Positions 12,494-25,829 are shown, numbered from the stretch's first letter. The stretch: 64,000 bases of DNA from Calendula officinalis (GCA_963853835.1 OY970822.1:46774404-46838403); one strand, 5' to 3'. The notes: generated by a model not told the origin, from the letters alone. A program made the numbers and translations.

Positions 12494-13815
12494 GTAATTT
12501 TAACTTTTTTGTTGTTGTTCTTATTAGTTTTTTAACTGTTTATGCATAAATCCTTATATTTAGAACTTTTCTAGGGAATCTTTTTGATAATCGTCGATTT
12601 CATATGTTGATTGTTGATATGTTGTTCTTTATTATGTGTTTGGTAAGCTTTCTAGTGTTTTTATAGTTAATCACCTGTGATTCGTAGTGTCTTCACATGT
12701 GATTCGTAGTATTTTTTTAAGTTTTTTGTGATTTAGTTAACGACATGTGATTGTATATATCTGTTTAGTTTTAAATCACTTGTGATTGTATATATGTGTT
12801 TGTTTTATTTTTCTTATCAGATTTGATTGTATATTTGTTTAGTTTTAAATCACTTGTGATTCATAGTGTATTTACGTCTTACCATTAGTTATGTGATTTA
12901 GTACTGTCACTTGTGATTGTTATGTAAATATCCTCCCCTGTTTTTTGAAAACCCCAGTTTTATCAACAACAACAAACACAAGAGATTGTTCATATAATCA
13001 CATTTTTAGTTTTAAATCACATGTGATTTTAATCTGTCTAGTTTTCAAACACATATTTTCCTGGTTTATCACTTGTGATTGTGTCTCTGTTTAGTATTGA
13101 ATCACATATTTGTTTTAGTTAATCACATGTGATTGTGTATATATATTTAGTTAATCATATGTGATTGAATCTGTATAGTTTTACATCAGATGTTTTTTTA
13201 GTAGTTAATCATATGTGATTCTATGTCTGTATAGTTTTAAATCCCCTGTTTGTTTGAAATTATTATCTCTTTCGTTGTGTTTAAACATTGTCCATTATAA
13301 TTATTTTTTATAACTTATTTGATTATATGTGATTTTACTATTTTTATTATAAATTTCAGCTTTCTAGTGTTTTCTAGTTGTAAATCACATGTGATTTTAT
13401 TGTATTCACATGTTATTTGCCGTTTATTATTTTACGTGTACTCTGTTTTTAAATCACATGTAATTTTACTGATTTTATTATATATTTTCAGCTTTCTACT
13501 GTTTTTTAGTTGTAAATCACATGTGATTTTACTGTGTTCACATGTTTTATTATTTTTATGTTTACTCTGTTTTTAAATCACATGTGATTGTTATTTATTA
13601 TTTGATTATTATATTATTTTAGTTCAATCACATGTGATTGTTCTCAGTATCTCACCTAATCACAGTCAAATAATTCATAGCTTTCAATCACATGTGATTA
13701 GTAAGCTAAATTACAGTTGCTTATGTGAGATTCTGAGTTCAATCACATGTGATTTCATTTAACTATCTCATATTGTTATTAGTTGTCATAACTTTCTTCT
13801 CTGTGTTTTATAGGT

Positions 13816-14064
13816 GTTGATGATGAATTCACTATGTTATCTAATTTACATGAGATACCAACTAATGTTAATATTGGTAGAAAAAGACATCTATCACCAT
13901 CAATAACAAAAACTGTTGAGGTGCCAAAGAAGATCAAAATAAGGCTTAAAAGATCAATTAGCAATGAACCATCTGCGTCAAAAACGTTAGTTCCAGTTGA
14001 AATAACTATGTTTTACTTAACAAAATCACATGTGATTGCTAACGGAATCACAAGTGAAAGTTAA
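13816..14064 (+). pseudogene. Exon-like ORF remnant in MULE A, unknown protein
   Basis: After an acceptor-like GTTTTATAG (ends 13813) an open frame encodes a basic, Lys/Arg-rich peptide (MLSNLHEIPTNVNIGRKRH, then KKIKIRLKRS). It stays open to 14064, where the palindrome itself is being translated. I do not recognise a domain. The basic stretch could be part of a nuclear localisation region of a transposase-like protein. It may be the relic second exon; the true exon probably ends before the palindrome at 14021. Confidence 0.35.
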
Positions 14065-15087
14065 TAAAATCACATGTGATGTAATACTAAGTTATAACAT
14101 GTTCTGTTTTTGTGCACTTGATGTTTACTTTCCAATCACATGTGATTTTGTTATGTGTATATACTCCTCTGTTTTATGAAATAACTTTGTTTACTTACCA
14201 GAATCACATGTGACTGGGAACAACATCACCAGTGATTTAATACTAAGTGACATGTTCCGTTTTTGTGCAATTGATGTGTACTTTCCAATTACTTGTGATT
14301 TTTATTAACAATCACATGTTATTGTTTCTATGTACATGTCACTGTTTTTTGTGCACTTGATATTTACTTTCCAATCACATGTGATTTTGTTATGTATATA
14401 GATTCTTCTGTTTTATAATAAAAACTCTTTTTTACATAACAAAATCACATGTGATTTTTAATGAAATCAAAAGTGATATAATAAAATCACATGTGATTTA
14501 ATAATTAACAACGAGACTAATAATTTAATTTGTGAATTAAACATAAATATTTATAATGACAAAATAGTCATCCAAATAATATTCTACAACTAATAATTAA
14601 CCATCCTTAATTACCAAATAAAATGTAAGATGAAATAATACATCATTCGATAGTACAAATACCCACTTATACTAAATACATAAAATTAATACTCTTCCCC
14701 CTTTTTCTCAAAAGTTAAATGGTTTTTGGCTTGTCTCTTCCTCCTGTCAAGATTCCATTTCCCATCCCCTAGACTTTCATATTTTGGTTATTAGCTCAAT
14801 TTCTCATGCATACATGCATTCCCAAAGTTGTTCAACTTTCCTCATTAAAACACCACTCAAAAACTTTCTACCCCTTCATTTCTGTCTATCACAAGACACG
14901 TGACACAACACTACTTTTCCACTTTTCAAGTTAATCACCAAAATGGAAACTCCTTTTTGCTTTTTCTTTTCTTCTCAAACCAAGGTCATTGACCATCTAA
15001 ATATGTTTGAAAATCCATCTTTTTAAGTCTTGGAAGACTTGTTACTTCTCTGCACACTCTCATTCTACTAGCAAAGTTGTGCTCATA

Positions 15088-15900
15088 CAATCACATGTGA
15101 TTTTGTAAAGTGAATCACTTGTGATTTGTTTTTTTATCAACCTCCCCTGTTTTTAAGCAAACAAATCACATGTGATTCGCTTAGCAACCTCACATGAATC
15201 AGTCAAATAATGTAAAGCACACAATCACATGTGATATTGTAAAGCGAATCACTTGTGATTTATTTCTTACCAACCTCCCCTATTTTTAAGCAAACAAATC
15301 ACATGTGATTCGCTTAGCAACCTCACATGAATCAGTCAAATAACGTAAAGCACACAATCACATGTGATTTTGTAAAGCGAATCACTTGTGATTTGTTTCT
15401 TACCAACCTCCCATGTTTTTAAGCAAACAAATCACATGTGATTCGCTTAGCAACCTCACATGAATCAGTCAAATAACGTAAAGCACACAATCACATGTGA
15501 TTTTGTAAAGCGAATCACTTGTGATTTATTTCTTACCAACCTCCCCTGTTTTTAAGCAAACAAATCACATGTGATTCGCTTAGCAACCTCACATGAATCA
15601 GTCAAATAACGTAAAGCACACAATCACATGTGATTTTGTAAAGCGAATCACTTGTGATTTGTTTCTTACCAACCTCCCATGTTTTTAAGCAAACAAATCA
15701 CATGTGATTCGCTTAGCAACCTCACCTGAATCAGTCAAATAACGTGAAGCACACAATCACATGTGATTTTGTAAAGCGAATCACTTGTGATTTGTTTCTT
15801 ACCAACCTCCCCTGTTTTTAAGCAAACAAATCACATGTGATTCGCTTAGCAACCTCACATGAATCAGTCAAATAACGTAAAGCACACAATCACATGTGAT
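15088..15900. repeat. 133-bp tandem repeat array (about six copies)
   Basis: The anchor ACAATCACATGTGAT recurs at 15221, 15354, 15487, 15620, 15753 and 15886, exactly 133 bp apart, with a related start near 15088. Each unit holds one AATCACTTGTGATT and two AATCACATGTGATT-type palindromes, a CCAACCTCCCCTGTTTTTAA block and CACATGAATCAGTCAAATAA. Units differ by only a few bases, so the expansion is recent. Confidence 0.9.
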
Positions 15901-16376
15901 TCTATTATCTAGTTAACTTGACATAAATTTTATTACCTGAATCAGCGGTTCATTTATCTGATTGATCGCTATTGACAGATTCTGGATTCAGATTCATTGA
16001 TAACGTCAGTTTTTTTGATTTCGATTTCAGATCTGCGTTCGATTTCTACGATTTTATTGAAAAACGCGATTCGAAGTCTTCGATTTCAGATCTGCGATTT
16101 CCGCTGCAGTCGATTCGATGTTTGAGATTTAGATCTGCGTGTACGAGTGATTTTTGAAGCTCTGGATTGAAGAAATCGCAAAAGCAATTACAGTGGAAGA
16201 AAGAAGCTTTGGACTGAAGCTCTGGATTGAAGGTCGACTAAGAAGCTCTGGATTGAAGGTCTCTTTCAATTTTTGTACGCTTGGACGATAATACCCCTCC
16301 GTGTCTAATTAAATGAATTGATCTTGATCATTGAATAAACTTGATCCAAGGGCTGTGATGTGTTCCTTGGGACTTT

Positions 16377-16806
16377 ATAATATTTGAGTTCTTCCGTGAA
16401 CACAACTCTACTACATATTTTAAATATGTAATAATATATATTTGTAATCATACCATAAACCGCTCTAAATTTATTTTTACACCCTTAAAGCATGATCCGT
16501 TAGTTATAAGTTAATTTGCCATTTTGCATGAAGTTGGAAATGTACCATACGAGGAATTGGTGCCCGAGTTTCGCGACGGGGTGCAAAATACACATCTAAT
16601 GCGGAGGCATGGGTCACCTTAAGGTTGTGATATCTGAACCACCAACCTGAACCCTAAACCATCAACCCAAGAACAATATGAATTACCAACCCTACTTGAT
16701 CATTATAAAAGAAAAATATTATTATTTTGACTTTTGAGGTCAAACGTTCCAATGGACGATCACATATAACATTAATATGAATTCATATAAAGAAACTTTT
16801 AAACTC
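16377..16806. other. Short AT-rich spacer between MULE A and LARD A
   Basis: No coding signal. It contains a GTGCCCGAGTTTCGCGACGG segment near 16560 resembling one near 8498, perhaps a remnant of a shared repeat. Confidence 0.35.
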
Positions 16807-16811
16807 GTATT

Positions 16812-18458
16812 TGTAACACCTCAATTTTCAAAACACTTTTTAAAACATATTTTTAAGTAAAAACATTACAATTCCGATATTCCTAAAAATACGGTTTAAC
16901 AAAAATCATCAAAGTTTGTCAGAGTATTAAAGCCGGTGTTACAAAAACAATATCATAGCCATAGGATAAACGAGAACTACCTACGAGCTCCCGAGCTAAA
17001 CAACACTAGGCCACTTCTAACGCGACCCGCTAATCCATCGATCCTGAACCTGAGTACATAGCAAAAACACAAACATAGTACGTGAGACAAAATTGCCTCG
17101 TGAGATACATGGGTTTTAGACCCGATAAACAAATAGTCAAATAATATCATTTAATCTTAAAATAATATTACTAAGTTTTTTTGGGTCACTTTATCACTTT
17201 CATCATTGGCCAATGTCAAGATAATCGGAATGCCTCCAATCTATCAAGACCATCATTTCCACGGTAATCGGAATGCCTCCAATCTACCGGGACTCATAGG
17301 TATTGGGTAATCGGAATGCCTCCAATCTACCACTAACCTTAAGGTACCGTAATAACCGGAATGCCTCCAATCTACTACGGCCCTAGGGACATCAACATCA
17401 TCATCATCACTTTTCTCTTATCATTATGAGCCTATAGCTCCATCATTTCTCATTCAATTAATCATTTCATCATCATATAAGCAATTCATCATAAATCATA
17501 TAAATAATTAAATTACTTAAGGACTCGATAAAAATCATTTCATCATAAAAATATTTACTAGCTATGTACCCAGTTGGAAAGTTCACATGTACTCACCTTA
17601 GCCAAGCTAACTCCAAATCGTGTCTAATAACACGAATCCTTGCTTTCCAACTCGTGAAATGTCACCAAACTTTAGGTCTTCTTGACCTACCATCAATATC
17701 ATTACAATAACTAGTTATTATCCATAACTAATCACTAATCAATCCATATTCACATTCCTAACCACCAAGTTCATCCAACTTGGTGAAATCTCAAACCCTA
17801 GTTCAAGATTTCCATCAATAAACCAGATCCAACTTGTACACATCGATTACAAGCTTACAATGAGTGTTCCACCCATGATTAGTCACCTTCCCCAGAGATG
17901 ACATGGATGGTTCCCCAAACCACCATTTCTACCCATACAAAGTTCAAAAACTAACTACCAACTATCAAGGATCAAGAATCCTTACCTTTGATGTTAAGAT
18001 CCACAAGATTGAAGAAGATTTGAGCTAGGAATCACCAAAATCGCCCCTTCTCTCTCTAAAATCGGCTGCACCACAACTTGGGTGAAAAATGAGCAAACCC
18101 TAACTTTTTCCCGATTTTAACCAGCTCGTCCATAGTTCGCGTTCGCGAACACAAGTTCGCGTCGCGAACTTTCCGTGTCGTGAGCCCTTCGCGATCGCTA
18201 ACTGTTCGGGAACTCTTCACGTCTGACCACCATTTTCCCTGCCTCGACTTCGCGAATCGCCAACCGGATTTCGCGTCGCGAACTCCTCAGGTGTCCGAGG
18301 CTGCACTTTTTCAACTTTATCTCGACCTGGTTTCGCCCACAACTTCCTCGTACGATGTCCAAATGACACGAAACCAATTCCTACGTGTTTTAAACGATTT
18401 ATCCTTATTTATCATATTTTTCCCATAATTTATTTTATTCAAATTTCGGGTCGTTACA
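16812..18458 (-). repeat. LARD A 3' LTR (1,647 bp)
   Basis: Minus-strand ends TGTAACGACCC and GGTGTTACA. It contains four CGGAATGCCTCCAATCTA motifs (17226-17375) and a cluster of GTTCGCG-type palindromes (18130-18290). The 82-codon ORF at 18180 is inside this palindrome cluster, repeated in the other LTR, and not a gene. Confidence 0.9.
17226..17375. repeat. Four CGGAATGCCTCCAATCTA motifs in the LTR
   Basis: Copies start near 17226, 17269, 17311 and 17357, each preceded by TAATC or TAACC and separated by variable sequence. The set recurs in the other LTR at about 23108-23260, and a variant (GGAAAGCCTCCAATCC) occurs in the interior at 19660-19720 and 20590-20650. Confidence 0.8.
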
Positions 18459-18474
18459 ACTATCCACCTCTTAA
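18459..18474 (-). other. LARD A polypurine tract
   Basis: The minus strand reads TTAAGAGGTGGATAGT immediately before the LTR. This is the plus-strand primer position and matches the TTAAGGGGTGGATAGT of LARD B at 58544-58559. Confidence 0.7.
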
Positions 18475-21400
18475 AAGGATTCCGTCCTCGGAATCAACTC
18501 AAGGATTTCCAATCCTCATTCCACTCCCAAATTATGATTCGATAATACTTATGCATTTAATCGCCCACTCGACCCGTTATACCCAAACGGGCCAAAGATC
18601 CAAACTTGAGTTCCTAATACCCGAACGGGTCAAAATTTCACAATTTGACCTTAACCTTTCTCATCATTTAACCAAACTCCTTACCCCCATTGGACTGATA
18701 TGACCCAATCATTACTAATAACCATTTGCTCAAAGTGATAGTCAACCCCTCGCTTTGACCAAGTTGTCAACGTTGTCCTATCTTTGACTTAAGCACAAAG
18801 TCAACAATATCTTGGAAACCTTCCTTACCCATTAGTGGTTCCATTAATCATCAATTCCTTAACCATCAATCTTACACTCATGGTCCAACAACAATCATAC
18901 TCGATTTCTAGGTTCCATTCGAAATACCCAATGGTCAAAGTCGCACCCTTTGACTACAATTATTTCCATTAATCCATTACCCACTATCTTACGCATGAAG
19001 ATGATACATTATGCCCTTATCCTTGACTAACCAATTTAAACGAAAGTCAAACCCCATTTGACTAAAGTCAACAATCTACTAGTTGACTAACCTTGACTTT
19101 ATGAATAAGGTCAACTTACCTTGCTAAATTCCACATATTCTTTATAACTAAGGCATCGCTTCCCCAGCTTTTCATTCCCGATTTCCTATTTAGATTTCCT
19201 TTCTCAATTGTTCTCTTTTTCCTCGATTTCGATTTCCACAATCGATTAACAACTTCCATTTAAATTAATACCAAATCTCTATTACTTTTTAACTTTCATC
19301 CAATTACTTATACCTTTTACAATTTCCTTCAAACATCTTTATACCATACTTGAATTTCCCGATTACCGGCTCTAGAGTCTCAATCGTATCCAATTGTGGC
19401 CTAACCACCCGATATACATCTTTCACCATTCATTGGCTACTAACCACTTTGCTTCCTAAAGCATTCCGTTTTCATGAACCATTAACTTGTAGGTATCCCC
19501 TACTCATACCTCTACTTAAACTGGACCCGTGTTTTCAATACAAATTCTCATTTGCCACATAATTATAGCAATAACTTAACCATAAAGTTCTACATACAAC
19601 AGATATAACTTCACATTCCTGATACATCAAATCATACTTTAACTACGCCACCGAGATGATTGGAAAGCCTCCAATCCATCAGGGCCCAAACTGTCACAAT
19701 GATCGGAAAGCCTCCAATCCAAAGTGACTCATCCAAAACCATTCCATCTTGCATACAATTCATGTATGCATCATTACACTTAGCATCATGCTATCATTTT
19801 CTTTCACAATTTACTTTCAATTTTCCTACTTATACATTATACCACACGGTATACACATAATCATTTCTAGTGCTTCCCACCAATCTACTCATTTATCAAC
19901 CGACCTTATTCGATCCATTCTATCATTACTAAAACTTCTAACTTTTCTTCCACCCGGTCATCATGAGTCAACCAATCACAAATTGATAAATCTTGACTTT
20001 TGCATGAAGTCAACCATACTTCTGCCAACTAACAAATTCTCTACTCACAAGGTACTACCCGCAATTTATCACTTCCGGTTTTACTCATCATTATTTCCTT
20101 AATAATTGTTCCCGTTTCCTTTTTACTTAAAGTCCTCCCCAATTAATCCGAGAGTCGCACCTTTACTTAAAGGTCACACTCACATTTACCGTTTCTTGAC
20201 CTTCATTTGGTCACTCTTGCTATCACTTAGTATTCCTTCAACCATTCTTGTACCCCACCGATCAATTTCATAACTTTTTATTCTCAAACATCGGTATTAG
20301 ATCCTCTACCGCAACCCATTCTACAATTTCACGAAATTTTTACCATATCTTGGTTACCAAATAATAAATTGGTCTCTAGGAGTTCTCTTTCCTCATATTC
20401 TATAAACCGTAGGCATCTCCTACCCATACATGTCCTAATGCAACCCGCACTAGCAAACCAACTTCTCATTTAACACGTAAAATTATAACAATACAAATTA
20501 ACCACATGGTCCTACATTCATCTCATTAATACATAAACATTATCATACGGACATAACAATCCATAATTCAACTATCACATCAAGATGACTGGAAAACCTC
20601 CAATCCATCAAGATTCAACCAATTCTCATTAATCGGAAAGCCTCCGATCAAACGGGATTCCATTCTAAACCCTCCTACGTCACATACCATTCTAGTATAC
20701 ATCTTTTCACATCCCATAACTTTACCACTTTCTCACTCATTCAGTCGGTCATTTATTCACCATGCAATTAGCACACTCCCCATAACAACACCTTATCATT
20801 TTCTTCCATCTTTAACCTATTCCCCATTGGGCATACTACTTAACGCGTTTCATATAACATTACCTTTTTCATCATCATATGCTTTCAACGGCCATCGCAT
20901 AATACACATGCATTGTACCCCGCGGGTAAACTATTAAAATTTCCGATTACTATTTACCGTTCAATTACACATTGACCACCCTTAACCGATTCATTTCCTT
21001 ATTACCAAATTTCCAAATCTTTTGTCACCACTGGGTAACCACCAATCTATTTCGTTAACCATATTTCACCGGCCAACCCGGTCATCTTTGAGTCAACCAA
21101 CCGACTCCGGTCTCACTCGTGACCCATGACTTAGCACCCAATAGCTCAACACTCGCTGTTCCCACCTTTATACATCGTGAGACTTAGAATTAATCCTTTC
21201 CCAACCGTAGTCTCACGCTACTCTACGCCACATACCGCCATATCGTTACTATAACACGTAACCAACAATTATTTTCTTACCCTTAATATTGAATTCATCA
21301 TTACTGTCACCAAGTTTGACATGGCTATATGCCACCTTTTTACCCAACCACTTTCGACAATCAAAAGTCGTCATTCCCGACACTTATTCTTTTCCACATA

Positions 21401-22679
21401 TTTCCCATTTATAAGTTCTAAGACATAACTATACCTTAGTCATTCTTTTGTTTACCATTCACGTGTAACAATCATTACATTATTTATTCGGATTCCCGCC
21501 GAATATCCAAATTCCATTTCCAAGGATCCTATTCCAAAAAGAAAAATTTCATCCATAGTAATAATTCTTATCAAGGCTTAGTACTTCATTGTACTACTAC
21601 ATTTCGGTTAGAAATACTCACCATATCTCGTGTCTCATCCTTTTTACATGTTAGTATCAACCCTTATATCCTTACTATATGCGACACATTTGTCTATAGT
21701 CCTTTCCCATACATGCTTCCACACACGTCACTAACCGGGAAGACTATTCCCAAAAATAAATCCCCATGTCGTACGACTCGTTTCCAATTTCTAAAAGCAC
21801 CAATTTGTGCAACAACCAAACAATTAAGCCATAATCACATAACGTCAATCTTCACCTAAGATCTCTGAGGCTGCATCATGAACCCCCCCCTCTAGATTTC
21901 CTTCCGGGAAGACTTTCCCTTTCAACTCACTCGTGAGTTCCTTTCACAACATATTGTACCGCACTCTCTTTCCAAAAGTTTCATACTACACGTTCCACCG
22001 CGTCGACGCCTCACCCTTTAATTATATGGATGTCAAACTTATCATATCTTTCTTTCTTCGCTTGCTACTGTCTAGCACTTGCTCAATCCACCGAATCCAC
22101 CAATCGTGACCTCCAGTTCAGAACTTCCGATTTACCCCACGGTCTTACATGCTATGACAACCTTATACAACGTCCTTCCATTTCTTCCGACTAGGTCTGG
22201 CTACCTCTTTATGTAGCTACTTCTCACTACGGGCTTCGCCATTCGATGACTCTTCCTTCGTACGGGTATTGGAATCATTCCTCCTACCCTTAATCATACG
22301 GTCATCAATAGTCTAGTTCACATTCTCATTCATAACTCTTCCCAATTTAGTGGAGCTCGTCCACTTTTCACATTCATTCTTTCGCCATACCAACGTATTC
22401 AACAAACAAGATTCAAACGGTCAGCTCAACAGTCAAAAACAACAAGTTTAGATCAAAACATGGCACTTATCATAGGGGTCGACCCTATCATACTAATGCC
22501 TTACGGTCTCAAAAGACTCATATTGCACACTGCATAACAACTTCCATAGGTCCCCTAGGTTCAACCCTAAACTTATCATAAAGTCTCAAGGTCAACCTAT
22601 CGATCTCAAGGAATCTTACATTCCTATTGCTACAATCTAAGACTAGGATGGACATCCAACCTAATTCACTTAAACTATA
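18475..22679 (-). other. LARD A internal region, non-coding
   Basis: About 4.2 kb with no retroelement protein motif on either strand. The longest ORFs (70-117 codons, 19350-20102) have no recognisable domain and are in the antisense direction. It contains GGAAAGCCTCCAATCC-type motifs. Parts match the LARD B interior in reverse complement, for example the AAACGGAAGTTGACTTT-like Tyr-poor tracts and the CTCTAGAGCC/GGCTCTAGAG block near 19370 and 57600. Confidence 0.6.
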
Positions 22680-22691
22680 GCTCTGATACCA
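22680..22691 (-). other. LARD A primer-binding site (tRNA-iMet type)
   Basis: The minus strand reads TGGTATCAGAGC, three nt inside the 5' LTR. It is the standard plant initiator-tRNA-Met PBS and identical to that of LARD B at 55313-55324. Confidence 0.9.
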
Positions 22692-22694
22692 AGT

Positions 22695-24344
22695 TGTAAC
22701 ACCTCAATTTTCAAAACACTTTTTAAAACATATTTTTAAGTAAAAACATTACAATTCCGATATTCCTCAAAATACGGTTTAACAAAAATCATCAAAGTTT
22801 GTCAGAGTATTAAAGCCGGTGTTACAAAAACAATATCATAGCCATAGGATAAACGAGAACTACCTACGAGCTCCCGAGCTAAACAACACTAGGCCACTTC
22901 TAACGCGACCCTCTAATCCATCGATCCTGAACCTGAGTACATAGCAAAAACACAAACATAGTACGTGAGACAAAATTGCCTCGTGAGATACATGGGTTTT
23001 AGACCCGATAAACAAATAGTCAAATAATATCATTTAATCTTAAAATAATATTACTAAGTTTGTTTTGGGTCACTTTATCACTTTCATCATTGGCCAATGT
23101 CAAGATAATCGGAATGCCTCCAATCTATTAAGACCATCATTTCCACGGTAATCGGAATGCCTCCAATCTACCGGGACTCATAGGTATTGGGTAATCGGAA
23201 TGCCTCCAATCTACCACTAACCTTAAGGTACCGTAATAACCGGAATGCCTCCAATCTACTACGGCCCTAGGGACATCAACATCATCATCATCACTTTTCT
23301 CTTATCATTATGAGCCTATAGCTCCATCATTTCTCATTCAATTAATCATTTCATCATCATATAAGCAATTCATCATAAATCATATAAATAATTAAATTAC
23401 TTAAGGACTCGATAAAAATCATTTCATCATAAAAATATTTACTAGCTATGTACCCAGTTGGAAAGTTCACATGTACTCACCTTAGCCAAGCTAACTCCAA
23501 ATCGTGTCTAATAACACGAATCCTTGCTTTCCAACTCGTGAAATGTCACCAAACTTTAGGTCTTCTTGACCTACCATCAATATCATTACAATAACTAGTT
23601 ATTATCCATAACTAATCACTAATCAATCCATATTCACATTCCTAACCACCAAGTTCATCCAACTTGGTGAAATCTCAAACCCTAGTTCAAGATTTCCATC
23701 AATAAACCAGATCCAACTTGTACACATCGATTACAAGCTTACAATGAGTGTTCTACACCCATGATTAGTCACCTTCCCCAGAGATGACATGGATGGTTCC
23801 CCAAACCACCATTTCTACCCATACAAAGTTCACAAACTAACTACCAACTATCAAGGATCAAGAATCCTTACCTTTGATGTTAAGATCCACAAGATTGAAG
23901 AAGATTTGAGCTAGGAATCACCAAAATCGCCCCTTCTCTCTCTAAAATCGGCTGCACCACAACTTGGGTGAAAAATGAGCAAACCCTAACTTTTTCCCGA
24001 TTTTAACCAGCTCGTCCATAGTTCGCGTTCGCGAACACAAGTTCGCGTCGCGAACTTTCCGTGTCGTGAGCCCTTCGCGATCGCTAACTGTTCGGGAACT
24101 CTTTACGTCTGACCACCATTTTCCCTGCCTCGACTTCGCGAATCGCCAACCGGAGTTCGCGTCGCGAACTCCTCAGGTGTCCGAGGCTGCACTTTTTCAA
24201 CTTTATCTCGACCTGGTTTCGCCCACAACTTCCTCGTACGATGTCCAAATGACACGAAACCAATTCCGACGTGTTTTAAACGATTTATCCTTATTTATCA
24301 TATTTTTCCCATAATTTATTTTATTCAAATTTCGGGTCGTTACA
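22695..24344 (-). repeat. LARD A 5' LTR (1,650 bp)
   Basis: Partner of 16812-18458, with the same ends and motif content. It is next to the PBS, so this is the promoter copy. Followed by the TSD GTATT. Confidence 0.9.
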
Positions 24345-24459
24345 GTATTGATCTCAGTGACAGACACATTGACAATCAAAGTCAAAAAGAACAATGAAAA
24401 AGAGACATGTAACTCTTAAGAAATGATGAAAAAATGGAAAAGAACACTAAATAAGCCTT

Positions 24460-24670
24460 AGTCGAAGATCTTAGTCCTCACCTCAGGTACAATTTTACCA
24501 CAAAGTTCCGAAGTGAAGTCAATGGTTTCATCTTTTGCCCCAATTGTAGAGAAGTTAGATATTCCATGTGGTTCACATATAGCTCCACAATTTTTTCAGT
24601 GCTAAGCAACGGAAACTCATCTTCATCATCTTCGCTTTTGAACCCTAATTTCTTATTCTCGATCCTTCAA
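24460..24670 (-). pseudogene. Possible gene remnant, minus strand, unknown protein
   Basis: Reading minus from about 24670, an acidic open stretch (KSEDDEDEFPLLSTEKIVEL) passes into a second frame that runs GAKDETIDFTSELCGKIVPE and ends at a TAA near 24473. Both frames look protein-like and overlap, suggesting a frameshifted exon. I do not recognise the family. It lies just outside the LARD A target site. Confidence 0.25.
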
Positions 24671-24892
24671 CAAAACTTGAACCAATCAAAGATAGAACCC
24701 TTTATTTTGCTGTAAAAAGAATATTCACATTTAACAAACCTGTAGACACAAAAGATGAAAGTGTCAATTATTTTTTTAAAATCCTCTAGTAACCAAATAG
24801 AAACTATAATCGGCACCCATCGCCTAAATTGTATGTTGTACAACGAATGACATCGCGTTAAGAGTTTAAGAATATAAATGGGGTTGAAATTA

Positions 24893-25012
24893 GGACCGGA
24901 CCGAACTAAAACCCAAAACATGCAATCGATTCGGTTTTAAAAATTCATCATTTTCGGTTTAGGTTCTACCAGTTCAGGTAGGTTCGAATTCTGGACCGTG
25001 CTCACCCATAGT
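24893..25012. repeat. GGACCGGACCGAAC remnant, hAT-MITE-like
   Basis: Starts AGGACCGGACCGAACTAAAAC and ends TTCTGGACCGTGCTCACCC, with CGGTTT runs between. Third member of the set at 5370 and 10868. Confidence 0.3.
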
Positions 25013-25829
25013 AAAAAGTTTAAGCTTCAAATGCTTATAAAAGTCTAGAGTAAAGTGAAATAGTAACCAAAACTCAGTCTACCACTTTTATGCAAAAATG
25101 TCATTGTATGTTATAAAATATTGCAAATATGAGAACATGAGAAACAGATTCAATAAACTCATTGTAGCAACCGTCGAGTACTGTACTATCATTAGCAGCC
25201 GCTTGGATCGACCATAACGTTGTACAGTCTTCAAATTGACAACAAAATAAGCCCAAATTTAAAGTAGCAGTCATCGATTATGTATGATTCAGTATCAAAT
25301 TAGTTAAAATAAGCACTACTTTACAATTAAGGATAAATGAAAATTTGCAGTTGAAGGATCTTGAAAAGTTACCTTGGTGATAGATGAACCCTAACTCGTG
25401 AGTAGATGAACCTAACTCAATTAGATGAATATATTATCAATTTTTGATACCACAACTAATTAGACTTTGTGACCAAAAAGGTTTCCTGCATAACATGATA
25501 AAATCCCAATTACAATTAATAAAAGGTGTATAATGAGAATAAATAGGTAAGATCAAGCTTCACATTAACATCCAGATATGGTTCAGATTTACCTGTGCAC
25601 CAAATTATGTAATTTTTCATTTCAGCTGTAATATTAGTTAATCCATAACTTTTACGCATGCAGATCAATATTCCTTTAATTGTTCTTACTGAATGTAACT
25701 TATGTAGTATACAAATATAAATTGTAAATTGTATGATTGTTACATATATGATAAGAAATCATAAAAATTTTCAATAATGCATATTGTTATTGCACCTGCT
25801 GGCAAGGAGAATTCAGTCCTCTTGTGATC

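Larger units (their letters stand above)
12660..15900. repeat. Dispersed AATCACATGTGATT palindrome array
   Basis: Dozens of copies of AATCACATGTGATT and close variants (AATCACTTGTGATT, AATCACATGTTATT) are spread at roughly 30-120 bp intervals through the MULE A interior, in otherwise AT-rich DNA. The invariant core is CACATGTG. They lie mostly in what would be intron space between exon-like pieces. The regularity is far beyond chance. A matching array with a different flank (GAAGCACATGTGCTTC) fills MULE B. Confidence 0.85.
12112..16376. mobile_element. MULE A: Mutator-like element with palindrome-rich interior
   Basis: The left end reads AAAGTCCTAAGGGACA followed by a GGCCATTAGATCATCAAGATCAATGG-type stretch. 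The right end, reverse-complemented, starts AAAGTCCCAAGGAACACAT followed by CAGCCCTTGGATCAA and a run containing CAATGATCAAGATCAA. These imperfect terminal inverted repeats resemble plant MULE ends, and the left end of MULE B at 41805 is closely similar. A convincing 9-bp target duplication is not visible. No transposase catalytic domain remains inside; only two small exon-like pieces (12443-12493 and 13816-14064) are left. The interior is dominated by CACATGTG palindromes and a 133-bp tandem array, so the copy is non-autonomous. Confidence 0.65.
16812..24344 (-). mobile_element. LARD copy A: complete non-coding LTR retrotransposon, minus strand
   Basis: Two near-identical LTRs (16812-18458 and 22695-24344) flank 4,236 bp. 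The element is bounded by TG/CA and by a perfect 5-bp target duplication GTATT (16807-16811 and 24345-24349). A PBS complementary to initiator tRNA-Met abuts the right LTR, and a purine tract abuts the left one, fixing the orientation as minus. No gag or pol frame is visible in the interior on either strand, so it fits a large retrotransposon derivative moved by another element's proteins. The LTR ends, PBS and PPT match LARD copy B at 53075-60794. I count about nine substitutions and two small indels between the LTRs by eye. Confidence 0.9.

Noticed and set aside
12660..15900. Regularly spaced palindromes suggesting a CRISPR-like array
   Set aside because: The spacing is irregular except in the 133-bp array, where the spacers are identical rather than unique. 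There are no cas genes and the DNA is plant nuclear.
12100..16390. 9-bp target duplication for MULE A
   Set aside because: CAAAATAAT on the left and ATAATATTT on the right do not match well, so no duplication is claimed.
18180..24314. Pair of 82-codon ORFs starting MSPSRSLTVRELF at 18180 and 24066
   Set aside because: They lie in the two copies of the LARD A LTR, over the GTTCGCG palindromes, antisense to the element. No domain.
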